Positions 36,801-45,243 of a stretch of 64,000 nucleotides of DNA are shown here, in pieces. The position numbers were made by a program, and so were the translations under genes. Positions within the stretch are counted from its first letter, which is position 1; every line of letters starts with the position of its first letter. The notes beneath the pieces were generated by a model. That model did not search any database. It saw only the letters and a list, made by a program, of their open reading frames with translations, and was not told where the DNA came from. The DNA is from DASZBX01 sp035943635 (lineage in GTDB: Bacteria > Actinomycetota > Actinomycetes > Streptomycetales > Catenulisporaceae), in contig DASZBX010000006.1 in NCBI GenBank assembly GCA_035943635.1, positions 61,991-125,990 on the forward strand, in the 5' to 3' direction.

Positions 36801-38051
36801 ATGGGCAAGATCAACCCGCGCAAGATCGTGCTGGCCTTCTCCGGCGGTCTGGACACGTCGGTCATTCTCAAGTGGCTGCAACTGTCGTACGACGCGGAGA
36901 TCGTCACGTTCACCGCGGACCTGGGCCAAGGAGACGAGCTGGAGATCGCCCGGGAGCGGGCGCTCGCGCTGGGCGTGAAGCCGGAGAACATCTTCATCGA
37001 GGACCTGCGCAGCGAACTGGTCCGCGAGTACGCGTTCCCGATGTACCGGGCGAACGCCGCGTACGAGGGCGACTACCTGCTCGGCACGCCGATCGCCCGG
37101 CCGCTGGTGGCCAAGCGGCAGATCGAGATCGCGCGCCGGGTCGGCGCCGACGCGGTGGCCCACGGCGCGACCGGCAAGGGCAACGACCAGCTGCGGTTCG
37201 AGCTCGGCTACTACGCGCTGGCCCCGGAGATCCAGGTGATCGCGCCGTGGCGGGAGTGGGACATGGCCGGCCGGGCCGACCTGATCGCCTACGCCGACGC
37301 GCACGGCATCCCGGTGGCCAAGGACAAGCGCGGCGGGGCGCCGTACTCGGCCGACGCGAACATGCTGCACATCTCCTGCGAGGGCAAGGAGCTCGAGGAC
37401 CCCTGGGTGACGCCGGAGGACGGCGCCTGGGTCCGGGTCACCTCGCCGCAGGACGCCCCGGACGAGCCGACCGTGATCGAGATCGACTTCGCCCAGGGTG
37501 ACCCGGTCGCGATCGACGGCGTGGCGCTGGACCCGGTGGCGCTGCTGACCCGGCTCAACGAGCTCGGCGCGGCGAACGGGATCGGCCGGATCGACATCGT
37601 CGACACCCGCTACGTCGGGATGAAGTGCCGCGGGCTGTTCGAGAACCCCGGCGGCACGATCTGGCAGCGGGCGCACCGCGCGATGGAGTCGATCACGCTC
37701 GACCGCGGCGAGGCGCACCTGAAGGACGAGCTGATGCCGCGCTACGCGGAGCTGATCTACAACGGGTTCTGGTTCTCCCCGGAGCGCGAGATGCTCCAGG
37801 CCCTGATCGACACCAGCCAGCGCTACGTCACCGGAACCGTGCGGCTGAAGCTGTACAAGGGGAACGTGATCGTCGAGGGCCGTAAGAGCCCGCACTCGCT
37901 CTACAGCCAGAGCCTGGTCACCTTCGAGGAGGGCGGCGCGTATCAGCAGCATGACGCGACCGGCTTCATCCGGCTGAACGCGCTGCGGCTGCGCCGGCTG
38001 GCGAGCGTGCGCAGCGGCGCGGCCCCGGCGGGCGACCCGGACGGCGTCTGA
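36801..38051 (+). CDS. argG: Argininosuccinate synthase, non-housekeeping type
   Basis: A 416-residue ATP-pyrophosphatase enzyme: P-loop SGGLDTS (14-20), ANAAYEGDYLLGTPIARPLVAKRQIEIARRVGADAVAHGATGKGNDQLRFELGYYAL, then PYSADANMLHISCEGKELEDPW. It joins Asp to a ureido carbon, normally citrulline. Actinobacterial housekeeping ArgG has a different central motif (S-I-D-Q-N-x-x-G-R-A-x-E, as in M. tuberculosis), while the D-A-N-x-L-H-I-S form here belongs to the other ArgG class. This supports a pathway-specific or transferred copy. First gene of the cluster. ATG 36801 is chosen for family length; an in-frame ATG at 36789 sits too close to GAGGG. Confidence 0.88.
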   Translation: MGKINPRKIVLAFSGGLDTSVILKWLQLSYDAEIVTFTADLGQGDELEIARERALALGVKPENIFIEDLRSELVREYAFPMYRANAAYEGDYLLGTPIARPLVAKRQIEIARRVGADAVAHGATGKGNDQLRFELGYYALAPEIQVIAPWREWDMAGRADLIAYADAHGIPVAKDKRGGAPYSADANMLHISCEGKELEDPWVTPEDGAWVRVTSPQDAPDEPTVIEIDFAQGDPVAIDGVALDPVALLTRLNELGAANGIGRIDIVDTRYVGMKCRGLFENPGGTIWQRAHRAMESITLDRGEAHLKDELMPRYAELIYNGFWFSPEREMLQALIDTSQRYVTGTVRLKLYKGNVIVEGRKSPHSLYSQSLVTFEEGGAYQQHDATGFIRLNALRLRRLASVRSGAAPAGDPDGV

Positions 38052-38088
38052 GCAGGCCCGGAAGAACCCAGAAGACAGGACTGCGCTG

Positions 38089-39120
38089 ATGCCTCAGAAA
38101 CAGCTGCTCACGATCGACGATCTCACCGCCGCCGAGGTCCTGGACGTCATCTCCCTCGCCGACGCGTTGGAGGCGCACGCCCGGCGGATCGGCCACCTCC
38201 CGCCCCTGCTGCGCGGCAAGTGCCTGGGGATGATCTTCGACGAGACCTCGCTGCGCACCCGCAGCGCGTTCGAGCGGGCCGTCGGCGACCTCGGCGGCCA
38301 GGCGATCCACTACAACGGCGCCGAGGCCCGGGTCGGCCGGCACGCCAAGAAGGCCGAGCACCTGCCCGACTTCGTGAACGTCGCCGGCGCGTTCAACGAC
38401 GTGCTGCTGAGCCGGATCTACGACTACGCGGTGCAGGAGCAGATCTGTCGGCTCTCGCCGGTGCCGTTCATCAACGGCATGTGCGACAAGCACCATCCGA
38501 CTCAGGCATTGTGCGACTTCCTGACCATCCGGCGCCAGTTCGGCTTCCTGGAGGGCATCCAGATCGCCTTCGTCGGCGACGGGACGAACATCGCCCGCTC
38601 GCTCGCGCAGACCGCGGCCAAGGTCGGTGCGCGTTTCACCTGCGCCACTCCGGCGGACTTCGCGCTGCCGGCGGCCGAGACCGCGCACCTGGCCGGATTC
38701 ACCGCCACGACCGACCCGTACGCCGCCGTCGCCGGCGCGCACGTGGTGGTCGCCGACGCGTGGATCCCGATGAACAAGGCCGACGAGGCCGACCTGCGCC
38801 GCGAGATTCTGGCACCCTTCCGGGTCACCCCGGAGCTGATGGCCGCCGCCCGCCCGGACGCCGTGTTCCTGCACAACCTGCCCGCGTACCGCGGGGACGA
38901 GGTCGTGCCGGAGGTCATCGACGGGCCCAAGTCGCTGATCTACCCGGAGGCCGTGGCCAGGCTGCACGTCGCCCGGGCCCTGCTGCTCTACTGCCTGCAC
39001 CCGGCCTGGCCGGAGCTGGTGGCGGCCGCGCAGGCCGAGTCGGCCGAGGAGTTCGGCCGCCAGATCACCGAGATCGCGCAACGTCCGGCAGTGGCAGCGA
39101 CAGCGGAGGCACGCGCATGA
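38089..39120 (+). CDS. Ornithine/aspartate carbamoyltransferase homolog with altered substrate loop
   Basis: A 343-residue carbamoyltransferase. The carbamoyl-phosphate site is kept as T-S-L-R-T-R (53-58, usually S-T-R-T-R) and H-P-T-Q (136-139). The ornithine-binding loop, normally D-x-x-x-S-M-G, reads D-A-W-I-P-M-N (223-229), and the H-C-L-P motif is H-N-L-P (262-265), so the ligand-contacting Cys is Asn. It should transfer carbamoyl to an amine other than ornithine, giving a ureido product that the adjacent ArgG homolog can use. It lies 37 nt after argG and overlaps the next gene (ATGA). Confidence 0.85.
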   Translation: MPQKQLLTIDDLTAAEVLDVISLADALEAHARRIGHLPPLLRGKCLGMIFDETSLRTRSAFERAVGDLGGQAIHYNGAEARVGRHAKKAEHLPDFVNVAGAFNDVLLSRIYDYAVQEQICRLSPVPFINGMCDKHHPTQALCDFLTIRRQFGFLEGIQIAFVGDGTNIARSLAQTAAKVGARFTCATPADFALPAAETAHLAGFTATTDPYAAVAGAHVVVADAWIPMNKADEADLRREILAPFRVTPELMAAARPDAVFLHNLPAYRGDEVVPEVIDGPKSLIYPEAVARLHVARALLLYCLHPAWPELVAAAQAESAEEFGRQITEIAQRPAVAATAEARA

Positions 39121-40565
39121 GCGACACGGAACAGACGGCGAATACTGCCTCAACCCTGGCCGCGGCCGCCGCGAGCATGGCGGCGATCGGATCGACGGCG
39201 CACTTCGACCGGCGGCTCGCGCCGTACGACATCGCCGTCTCCCGGGCGCACGTCGCGATGCTGCGCCACCAGGGAATCGTCCCGCCGGAGGCCGCCGACG
39301 CACTCCTCAGCGGTCTGACCAAGCTGGACGAGCTCGTCCGCTCGGGCGCCGAGGTCCTGGACCCGGAAGCAGAGGACGTCCACACCGCGATCGAGGAGTA
39401 CCTCGAATCGCAGATCGGCGCGGACGCCGGCTGGCTCGGCACCGCCCGGGCCCGCAACGACCTGGCCGTGACCGCGCTGCGTTTGTGGCTGCGCGACCAG
39501 ACCGCCGCGCTGACCGCCAAGCTCCTGGCGCTGGCGGAGGCACTGCTCGGCCAGGCCGAACAGCACGCCGCGACCGTCATGCCCGGGTTCTCGCACCTGC
39601 AGATCGCCCTGCCGCTGACCTTCGGCCAGGTCTGCCACGCCTACGCGGAGGCGTTCCTGCGCGACGTGCAGCGGCTGGCCCTGGCGCTGAGCCTGCAGGA
39701 CGAATCCCCGATGGGCTCCGGCGCGCTGGCCGGCACCGGGTTCCCGATCGACCGGACGGCCGTGGCCCGCGAGCTCGGATTCGCCCGGCCGACCGCGAAC
39801 TCGCTGGAGAGCGTCGGGGACCGCGGCTTCGCGCTCGACTTCCTGAGCGCGGGCGCGTCGGTCGCGCTGAACCTCTCCCGCTTCGGCGCGGAGATCGTGT
39901 TCTGGTCCTCGCAGCCGGTCGGCCTCATCTCGCTGCCGGACGAGCTGGTCAGCTCGTCCTCGGCGCTCCCGCACAAGCGCAACCCGGACGCGGCCGAACT
40001 GGTCCGCGGCAAGTCCGGCCGGGTCCTGGGCAACCTGCACGCCCTGCAGACGGTCGTCAAGGGCCTGCCGCTGAGCTACTTCCGGGACCTGCAGGAGGAC
40101 AAGGAACCCCTGTTCGACACCGCGGACACCCTCGCCCTGTCGCTGGACGCCGCGGTCTCCCTCGCACAGCTGATGCGGCCGAACGTCGCGGCGATGCGCG
40201 CGGCCGCCGACGCCGCATTCATCACCTCCAGCGACCTGGCCGACTGGCTGACCCGCGAGCAGGCGATCCCGTTCCGCGAGGCACACCACCTGGTCACCAA
40301 GCTGGTGCGCCGGTGCGGGCAGGAACAGTGCACGCTCGGCGAACTGCCGCTGGAGTCGCGCCGCAGCATCGACGAGCGCCTGGCCATCGCCGACTGGCCG
40401 AACCTCACGGTCGAGGCCTCGGTCCAGTCGCGCGACAGCGAGGGCGGCACGGCGCCGCGGCGCGTGCTGGAGGCCGCCGCGCGGACCCGGACGAAACTGG
40501 CCGCGCTGCGCGCCGAGATCACTACCGAAGAAACCATCGAGCAGGAACGGGGGATCGGACGTTGA
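39117..40565 (+). CDS. Argininosuccinate-lyase-like enzyme, divergent copy
   Basis: A 482-residue aspartase/fumarase-superfamily protein. Conserved: HFDRRLAPYDIAVSRAHVAMLRHQGI, T-A-R-A-R-N-D (109-115), F-S-H-L-Q (158-162), the catalytic-serine loop SSSSALPHKRNP (279-290) and LQEDKEPLFDTAD. Deviations from true ArgH: R-S-R-N-D has become R-A-R-N-D, T-H-L-Q has become S-H-L-Q, and G-S-S-x-M-P-Q-K has become S-S-S-A-L-P-H-K. Chemistry should stay fumarate elimination from, or addition to, an amine, but with a different partner. It is coupled on both sides (ATGA with the carbamoyltransferase, TTGA with the dioxygenase). Confidence 0.85.
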   Translation: MSDTEQTANTASTLAAAAASMAAIGSTAHFDRRLAPYDIAVSRAHVAMLRHQGIVPPEAADALLSGLTKLDELVRSGAEVLDPEAEDVHTAIEEYLESQIGADAGWLGTARARNDLAVTALRLWLRDQTAALTAKLLALAEALLGQAEQHAATVMPGFSHLQIALPLTFGQVCHAYAEAFLRDVQRLALALSLQDESPMGSGALAGTGFPIDRTAVARELGFARPTANSLESVGDRGFALDFLSAGASVALNLSRFGAEIVFWSSQPVGLISLPDELVSSSSALPHKRNPDAAELVRGKSGRVLGNLHALQTVVKGLPLSYFRDLQEDKEPLFDTADTLALSLDAAVSLAQLMRPNVAAMRAAADAAFITSSDLADWLTREQAIPFREAHHLVTKLVRRCGQEQCTLGELPLESRRSIDERLAIADWPNLTVEASVQSRDSEGGTAPRRVLEAAARTRTKLAALRAEITTEETIEQERGIGR

Positions 40566-41341
40566 TCACGTCAGATCTGGTGGAGAACAGAGAGCAGTAC
40601 TGGAAAGACGGCTACACGGTCATCCGTGGGGTCTACCCGGCCGCCGAGATCGAGGCCTACCGCGCCGAGTGCGACCGCCTGTGGAACCTCGAAGGGCTCG
40701 ACGACGACCTCAACCTGCGCACGGAGTTCCGCCGCGGCCCGGACGGCGAGTGGGTCTTCGACCGGCTCGACCCGGTCCTGGACATCTCGCCCGGGCTCAA
40801 CGCCGCCGCGTCGCACCCGGTGCTGATGGGCGCGCTGGCGACCGTGCTCGACGGCTCGGCGCAGCTGCTCAAGTGCAAGCTGATCCGCAAGGAGCCGGGC
40901 GTGAACGGCTACGCCGCGCACCAGGACTTCCTGTACTGGAAGTGGCTCGACACCGCCCCGGACGCGCTGTGCACGGTCGTCATCAGCCTCTACCCGAGCG
41001 ACGAGCGCTCCGGCGGGATCGGCTTCTACCGGGCCGGCCACGAGCGCCTGCTGCCCGGCCCGGCCGACGACCCGGACGGCGACTTCGACCCGGCCCAGCT
41101 CGATCCGTCCACCATCGACGTCCCGTCGGTCGACGTCGGCGACGTGCTGGTCTTCCACTCCCTGGCCCCGCACTTCAGCGGCCGCAACAACGCCGAGCTG
41201 CCCAGGACCGTGCTGCTGCCCTCGTACTGCGTCACCGACGAGGTCGGGCTGTACCAGCGGTACTACGCCCGGGAGATCGTGCGCCGGTGCCGGGAGATGG
41301 TCGGGTTCGAACGCTACTTCGCCGGCAACGCAGGCATCTGA
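40562..41341 (+). CDS. PhyH-type Fe(II)/2-oxoglutarate dioxygenase
   Basis: A 259-residue phytanoyl-CoA-dioxygenase-family oxygenase: WKDGYTVIRGVYPAAEIEAYRAECDRLW, metal ligands His 120 and Asp 122 (AAHQDFLYWKW), DALCTVVISLYPSDERSGGIGFYRAGHE, distal His 204 (HSLAPHFSGRNN) and a following Arg for 2-oxoglutarate (PRTVLLPSY). Family members in biosynthetic clusters hydroxylate free or carrier-bound amino acids. The start is TTG 40562, overlapping the lyase stop as TTGA. It probably oxidises the ureido/guanidino amino acid made by the upstream enzymes (inference). Confidence 0.85.
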   Translation: MITSDLVENREQYWKDGYTVIRGVYPAAEIEAYRAECDRLWNLEGLDDDLNLRTEFRRGPDGEWVFDRLDPVLDISPGLNAAASHPVLMGALATVLDGSAQLLKCKLIRKEPGVNGYAAHQDFLYWKWLDTAPDALCTVVISLYPSDERSGGIGFYRAGHERLLPGPADDPDGDFDPAQLDPSTIDVPSVDVGDVLVFHSLAPHFSGRNNAELPRTVLLPSYCVTDEVGLYQRYYAREIVRRCREMVGFERYFAGNAGI

Positions 41342-41401
41342 GTCACGCCGCTCCGGCCGCAGTCCGCCTTTCCGCTCACTGGTTCCAGAAGGTACGAGAC
41401 A

Positions 41402-42580
41402 ATGAATATTCTGCTGCTGCACCCGGTCGCGAGCTGGTCCCTGGACCGGGTCGCCGTGGTCTGCGAGCGCGAGGACTGGCAGCTGACGATCGTCACCATC
41501 GAGAGTTCGACGGTCGGCGAGAAGGCCGCCACGCTCCGCGAATGGATCCGGGTGCCGGCCCTGTCGGACGACCCGCGGGAGCTGCTCGGGCAGATCGGGG
41601 AGCGCCGGTTCGACGCGGTGGTGGCCGGCAACGAGTTCGCGGTGATCGCCGCCGACGTGCTGGCGCGCGAACTGGGCCTGTTCCACAACGACGTGGACAG
41701 GATCCGGGCCTCGCGGAACAAGGCCCTGATGCGCGCGGCGTTCGAGGAGTACGGCGTCCCGCAGCCGAAGGTGGTCGCCCGGCTGGACTCGGCCGCGGAC
41801 CGCGCCGGGGTCGCCTGGGACGCGGTGTCCTTCCCGGTGATCGTCAAGCCGGTTGACATGGCGATGAGTTTGTTCGTGCGCAAGTGCGACTCGCGGGCCG
41901 AGGTCGAAGACACCCTGGAGCGGATGTCCGCGTTCAAGCTGTCCCGGCTGACCAACTACGTGTTCGACACCGGCGCGCTGATCGAGGAGTTCGTCGACGG
42001 CCCCGAGTACAGCCTCGAATGCGTCGTGCAGGACGGCGAGGTGGTCGAGCACGCGCTGACCCAGAAGTTCAACTCGCCGCTGCCGGCCTGCTACGAGACC
42101 GGGCACGTGTCCGGCGCCGAGATCCCGCCGCGGCACCGGCAGCCGCTGCTGGACGCCGTCGCGCGGATCGCCCGCAGCTGGGGGCTCAGCCGCGGGGTGA
42201 TGCACGTGGAGTTCAAGATGACCGACGAGCGGCTGAGCATCATCGAGGCCGCCGCCCGGCCGGCCGGCGGCCACGTGCCGGAGATCGTCGAGCTCCAGCA
42301 CGGCCTGTCCCTGGAAGAGGCGTTCCTGTTCGCCCGGCTCGGCCGGGACCGGCCGGTCGCGCCGCGCGGGCCGTCCGGCGTGCGGCACGGGATCCGCTTC
42401 CACTTCCAGGAGCGGTCCGCGACCGAACGGCCGCAGAGCGTGGAGGTGGTGAAGGTGGTGCACGATGACGACGGCGTCGTCCCCGGCGCCGAACCCTTCT
42501 CGGTGAACCGGCGCACGGGCTACTCGATCCTGCGCAGCGAGTCCCCGGAAGACCTGGACCGCTACATCCGGGTGCTGTGA
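41402..42580 (+). CDS. ATP-grasp ligase 1 (amino-acid ligase-like)
   Basis: A 392-residue ATP-grasp enzyme. The N-terminal domain (MNILLLHPVASWSLDRVAVVCERE) is of the carboxylate-amine ligase type. ATP-binding lysine strand FPVIVKPVDMAMSLFV, EEFVDGPEYSLECVV, and Mg-binding MHVEFKMTDERLSIIEAAARPAGGHVPEIV follow, where E and E/R replace the canonical E...E...N. Comparable enzymes (BacD, DdaF) make dipeptides by acyl-phosphate chemistry without a carrier protein. It is 60 nt after the dioxygenase and overlaps the second ligase (GTGA). Confidence 0.85.
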   Translation: MNILLLHPVASWSLDRVAVVCEREDWQLTIVTIESSTVGEKAATLREWIRVPALSDDPRELLGQIGERRFDAVVAGNEFAVIAADVLARELGLFHNDVDRIRASRNKALMRAAFEEYGVPQPKVVARLDSAADRAGVAWDAVSFPVIVKPVDMAMSLFVRKCDSRAEVEDTLERMSAFKLSRLTNYVFDTGALIEEFVDGPEYSLECVVQDGEVVEHALTQKFNSPLPACYETGHVSGAEIPPRHRQPLLDAVARIARSWGLSRGVMHVEFKMTDERLSIIEAAARPAGGHVPEIVELQHGLSLEEAFLFARLGRDRPVAPRGPSGVRHGIRFHFQERSATERPQSVEVVKVVHDDDGVVPGAEPFSVNRRTGYSILRSESPEDLDRYIRVL

Positions 42581-43776
42581 CCGTGGCCGAGGACACTCCG
42601 AAGCAGGTCGTCGTCGTGGGCGGCGGGCCGGTATTGTGCGACCGGCTGCGGCAGGCCGGCGCGCAGATCACCATGGTCGACACGCCGGCCGGATACGATC
42701 CGTCGCTCGTCGCCGCGGCCGCGCGCACCGTGCTGGCCGAGTACGACGATCCGACCCTCATCCCGCTGCTGCGCGCACTGCACGAGCAGTCGCCGTTCAC
42801 CGCGGTGCTCTCGCTCACCGAGCAAGGCCTGCTGCCCGCGGCCCGGATAGCGGCCGAGCTCGGGATCCCCGGCCTTCCCCCGGGCGTGGTCGCCCGAACG
42901 AGGGACAAGGCCGCCATGCGCGCCTGGCTGCGCGACCAGGGGTTCTCCGAGGTCCCGGCCGCGATCGTCCGGGACGCCGCCGACATCCGCGGTTTCGCCG
43001 ACGAACACGGCTACCCGGTGATCGTCAAGCCGCGGCACGGCCAGGGCAGCGACCACGTCGCCTGCTTCCGCCGGACCGAGGAGGTGATCACCCCGCCCGC
43101 GATCGCCGACGACTACCTGGCCGAGGCGTTCCTGCCCGGCCCGGAGGTCTCGGTCGAGGCGCACAGCTGCGCGGGCGAGCACCACGTGATCGCGATCACC
43201 GCGAAGCTCACGAACGACGAGGACGAGGCGAACCCGTTCGTGGAGATCGGCCACCTCGTCCCCGCACCGCTGGACCCGGCGGACACGGCCGCGGTCACCG
43301 CGTACGTCACCGGGTTCCTGGACGCGATGGGCATCACCGACGGCCCGAGCCACACCGAACTGCGCCTGACGCCGGCCGGCCCCGCGGTGGTCGAGACGCA
43401 CACCCGGGTCGGCGGGGACTCGATCCCGACCCTGGTCCGCCAGGCCACCGGACACGACCTGATCGGCCTGCTGGTCCAGTGGGCGCTGGACCGGACCCGG
43501 CCGGGCGAGCCGGAGCCCACCCTCGGCCGGGCCGCCGCGATCCGCTTCTTCACCCCGCCGCCGGGCCGGGTCCGCTCGGTCACCGGAGTGCCGCGCTTCC
43601 AGGGCCTGCCCGGCGTGCTCAGGCTGCACCTGCCGCTGAAAGCCGGGGACCGGATCGCCCCGGTGGCCGACTCCCGGACCCGGGCCGGCTACGTCCTGGC
43701 CGTGTCCACCGCGGGCGATCGGGCGGTCGACCTCTGCCGCCGGGTAATCTCAGGCGTTCAGATCGATGTCGGGTAG
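42577..43776 (+). CDS. ATP-grasp ligase 2 (amino-acid ligase-like)
   Basis: A 399-residue paralog of ligase 1, low in identity: GLPPGVVARTRDKAAMRAWLRDQGFSEVPA, lysine strand YPVIVKPRHGQGSDHV, AEAFLPGPEVSVEAHS, and metal-binding HTELRLTPAGPAVVETHTRVGGDSIPTLVRQATGHDL. The last motif matches L-amino-acid ligases closely. Two unlike ligases in one operon suggest either a tripeptide or two separate couplings. Start GTG 42577 overlaps the stop of ligase 1. Confidence 0.85.
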   Translation: MTVAEDTPKQVVVVGGGPVLCDRLRQAGAQITMVDTPAGYDPSLVAAAARTVLAEYDDPTLIPLLRALHEQSPFTAVLSLTEQGLLPAARIAAELGIPGLPPGVVARTRDKAAMRAWLRDQGFSEVPAAIVRDAADIRGFADEHGYPVIVKPRHGQGSDHVACFRRTEEVITPPAIADDYLAEAFLPGPEVSVEAHSCAGEHHVIAITAKLTNDEDEANPFVEIGHLVPAPLDPADTAAVTAYVTGFLDAMGITDGPSHTELRLTPAGPAVVETHTRVGGDSIPTLVRQATGHDLIGLLVQWALDRTRPGEPEPTLGRAAAIRFFTPPPGRVRSVTGVPRFQGLPGVLRLHLPLKAGDRIAPVADSRTRAGYVLAVSTAGDRAVDLCRRVISGVQIDVG

Positions 43777-43830
43777 CGGGCCCCGGGCCCGGACGCCCGG
43801 CGTCCCCTCCTCGGAAAGGCAGCGAAGCAG

Positions 43831-45243
43831 ATGACAGACGAAGCAGGCAAGGACACCGGCCTGATCCGCGGACGGTTCGACGAGGGCCTGGCCCAGGTGA
43901 TGGAGCAGATCAACGCCTCGATCGGCTTCGACCAGCGGATGGCCGCCCAGGACCTGGACGGCTCGGTCGCGCACGTCACCATGCTGGCCGAGCAGGGCAT
44001 CGTGGCCGAGGCCGACGCCATCGCGATCAAGAAGGGCCTGGAGACGATCCGGGCCGAGATCGCGGCCGGGGAGTTCGCCTTCTCGACCGCGCTGGAAGAC
44101 ATCCACATGAACATCGAGGCCCGGCTCGGCGAGCTGATCGGCGCCGCCTCCGGCCGGCTGCACACCGCGCGCAGCCGCAACGACCAGGTCGCCACCAGCT
44201 TCCGGCTCTGGGTCCGGGACGCGCACGACCGCGCGTCGGACCTGGTCGGCCAGCTCATCAAGGCCCTGGTCGACCTGGCCGCGCAGAACACCGAGACCAT
44301 CATGCCCGGCTACACGCACCTGCAGAGCGCCCAGCCGGTCTCGTTCGGCCACCACCTGATGGCCTACGCCGAGATGTTCGGCCGCGACCACGGCCGGCTG
44401 CGCGACTCCCGGGCCCGGATGAACGAGTCCCCGCTCGGCGCGGCCGCCCTGGCCGGCACCTCGTTCCCGATCGACCGGGAGCGCACCGCGCAGCTGCTCG
44501 GCTTCGACCGGCCGATGCACAACTCGCTGGACGCGGTCTCGGACCGGGACTTCGCGCTCGAGTACCTCGCCGCCGCGTCCCTGTGCATGACCCACCTGTC
44601 CCGGCTGGCCGACGAGATCGTGCTGTGGATGTCGCCGCAGTTCGGCTTCATCGAGCTGTCCGACGCCTGGACCACCGGTTCCTCGATCATGCCGCAGAAG
44701 CGCAACCCGGACGCCGCCGAACTGGTCCGGGGCAAGACCGGCCGGGTGCACGGCTCGCTGTTCGGCCTGCTCACCGTGATGAAGGCGCTGCCGCTGACCT
44801 TCTCCAAGGACATGCAGGAGGACAAGGAGCGCACCTTCGACGCCGCCGACACCCTGGACCTGTGCCTGAAGGCCACGATCGGCATGGTCAAGGACCTCAA
44901 GCCGCGGCCGGCCGCGATGCGCGCGGCGGCCGGATCCGGGCACGCCACCGCGACCGACCTGGCCGACTGGCTGACCCGGGAGCTGGGCATGCCGTTCCGG
45001 GAGGCACACCACATCACCGGCCGGATGGTGCGCCGGGCCGACGAGCTCGGCCGCGGCCTGGACGAGCTGACCCTGGCCGAGATGCGCGAGGTCGACCCGA
45101 GGGTGGACGAGCGGGTGTTCGCGGTCCTGGCCGTGGAGGACTCGGTCACCTCGCGCCGCAGCCTGGGCGGCACCTCGCCCGAACGGGTACGCGAGGAGGT
45201 CGAATCGTGGCGGGCCCGTCTGGACCGGCTGAACACCGACTGA
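43831..45243 (+). CDS. argH: Argininosuccinate lyase, canonical-motif copy
   Basis: A 470-residue lyase with full ArgH motifs: GRFDEGLAQVMEQINASIGFDQRMAAQDLDGSVAHVTMLAEQGI, EDIHMNIEARLGELIG, LHTARSRNDQVAT, MPGYTHLQSAQPVSFGHH, catalytic-serine loop GSSIMPQKRNPDAAELVRGKTG (283 onward) and MQEDKE. The I-N-A-S-I-x-F-D/I-H-M-N pattern is closer to alphaproteobacterial ArgH than to the usual actinobacterial one. It should release fumarate from the ArgG product to leave a guanidine. RBS GGAAAGG. The downstream exporter gene starts inside its 3' end. Confidence 0.88.
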   Translation: MTDEAGKDTGLIRGRFDEGLAQVMEQINASIGFDQRMAAQDLDGSVAHVTMLAEQGIVAEADAIAIKKGLETIRAEIAAGEFAFSTALEDIHMNIEARLGELIGAASGRLHTARSRNDQVATSFRLWVRDAHDRASDLVGQLIKALVDLAAQNTETIMPGYTHLQSAQPVSFGHHLMAYAEMFGRDHGRLRDSRARMNESPLGAAALAGTSFPIDRERTAQLLGFDRPMHNSLDAVSDRDFALEYLAAASLCMTHLSRLADEIVLWMSPQFGFIELSDAWTTGSSIMPQKRNPDAAELVRGKTGRVHGSLFGLLTVMKALPLTFSKDMQEDKERTFDAADTLDLCLKATIGMVKDLKPRPAAMRAAAGSGHATATDLADWLTRELGMPFREAHHITGRMVRRADELGRGLDELTLAEMREVDPRVDERVFAVLAVEDSVTSRRSLGGTSPERVREEVESWRARLDRLNTD

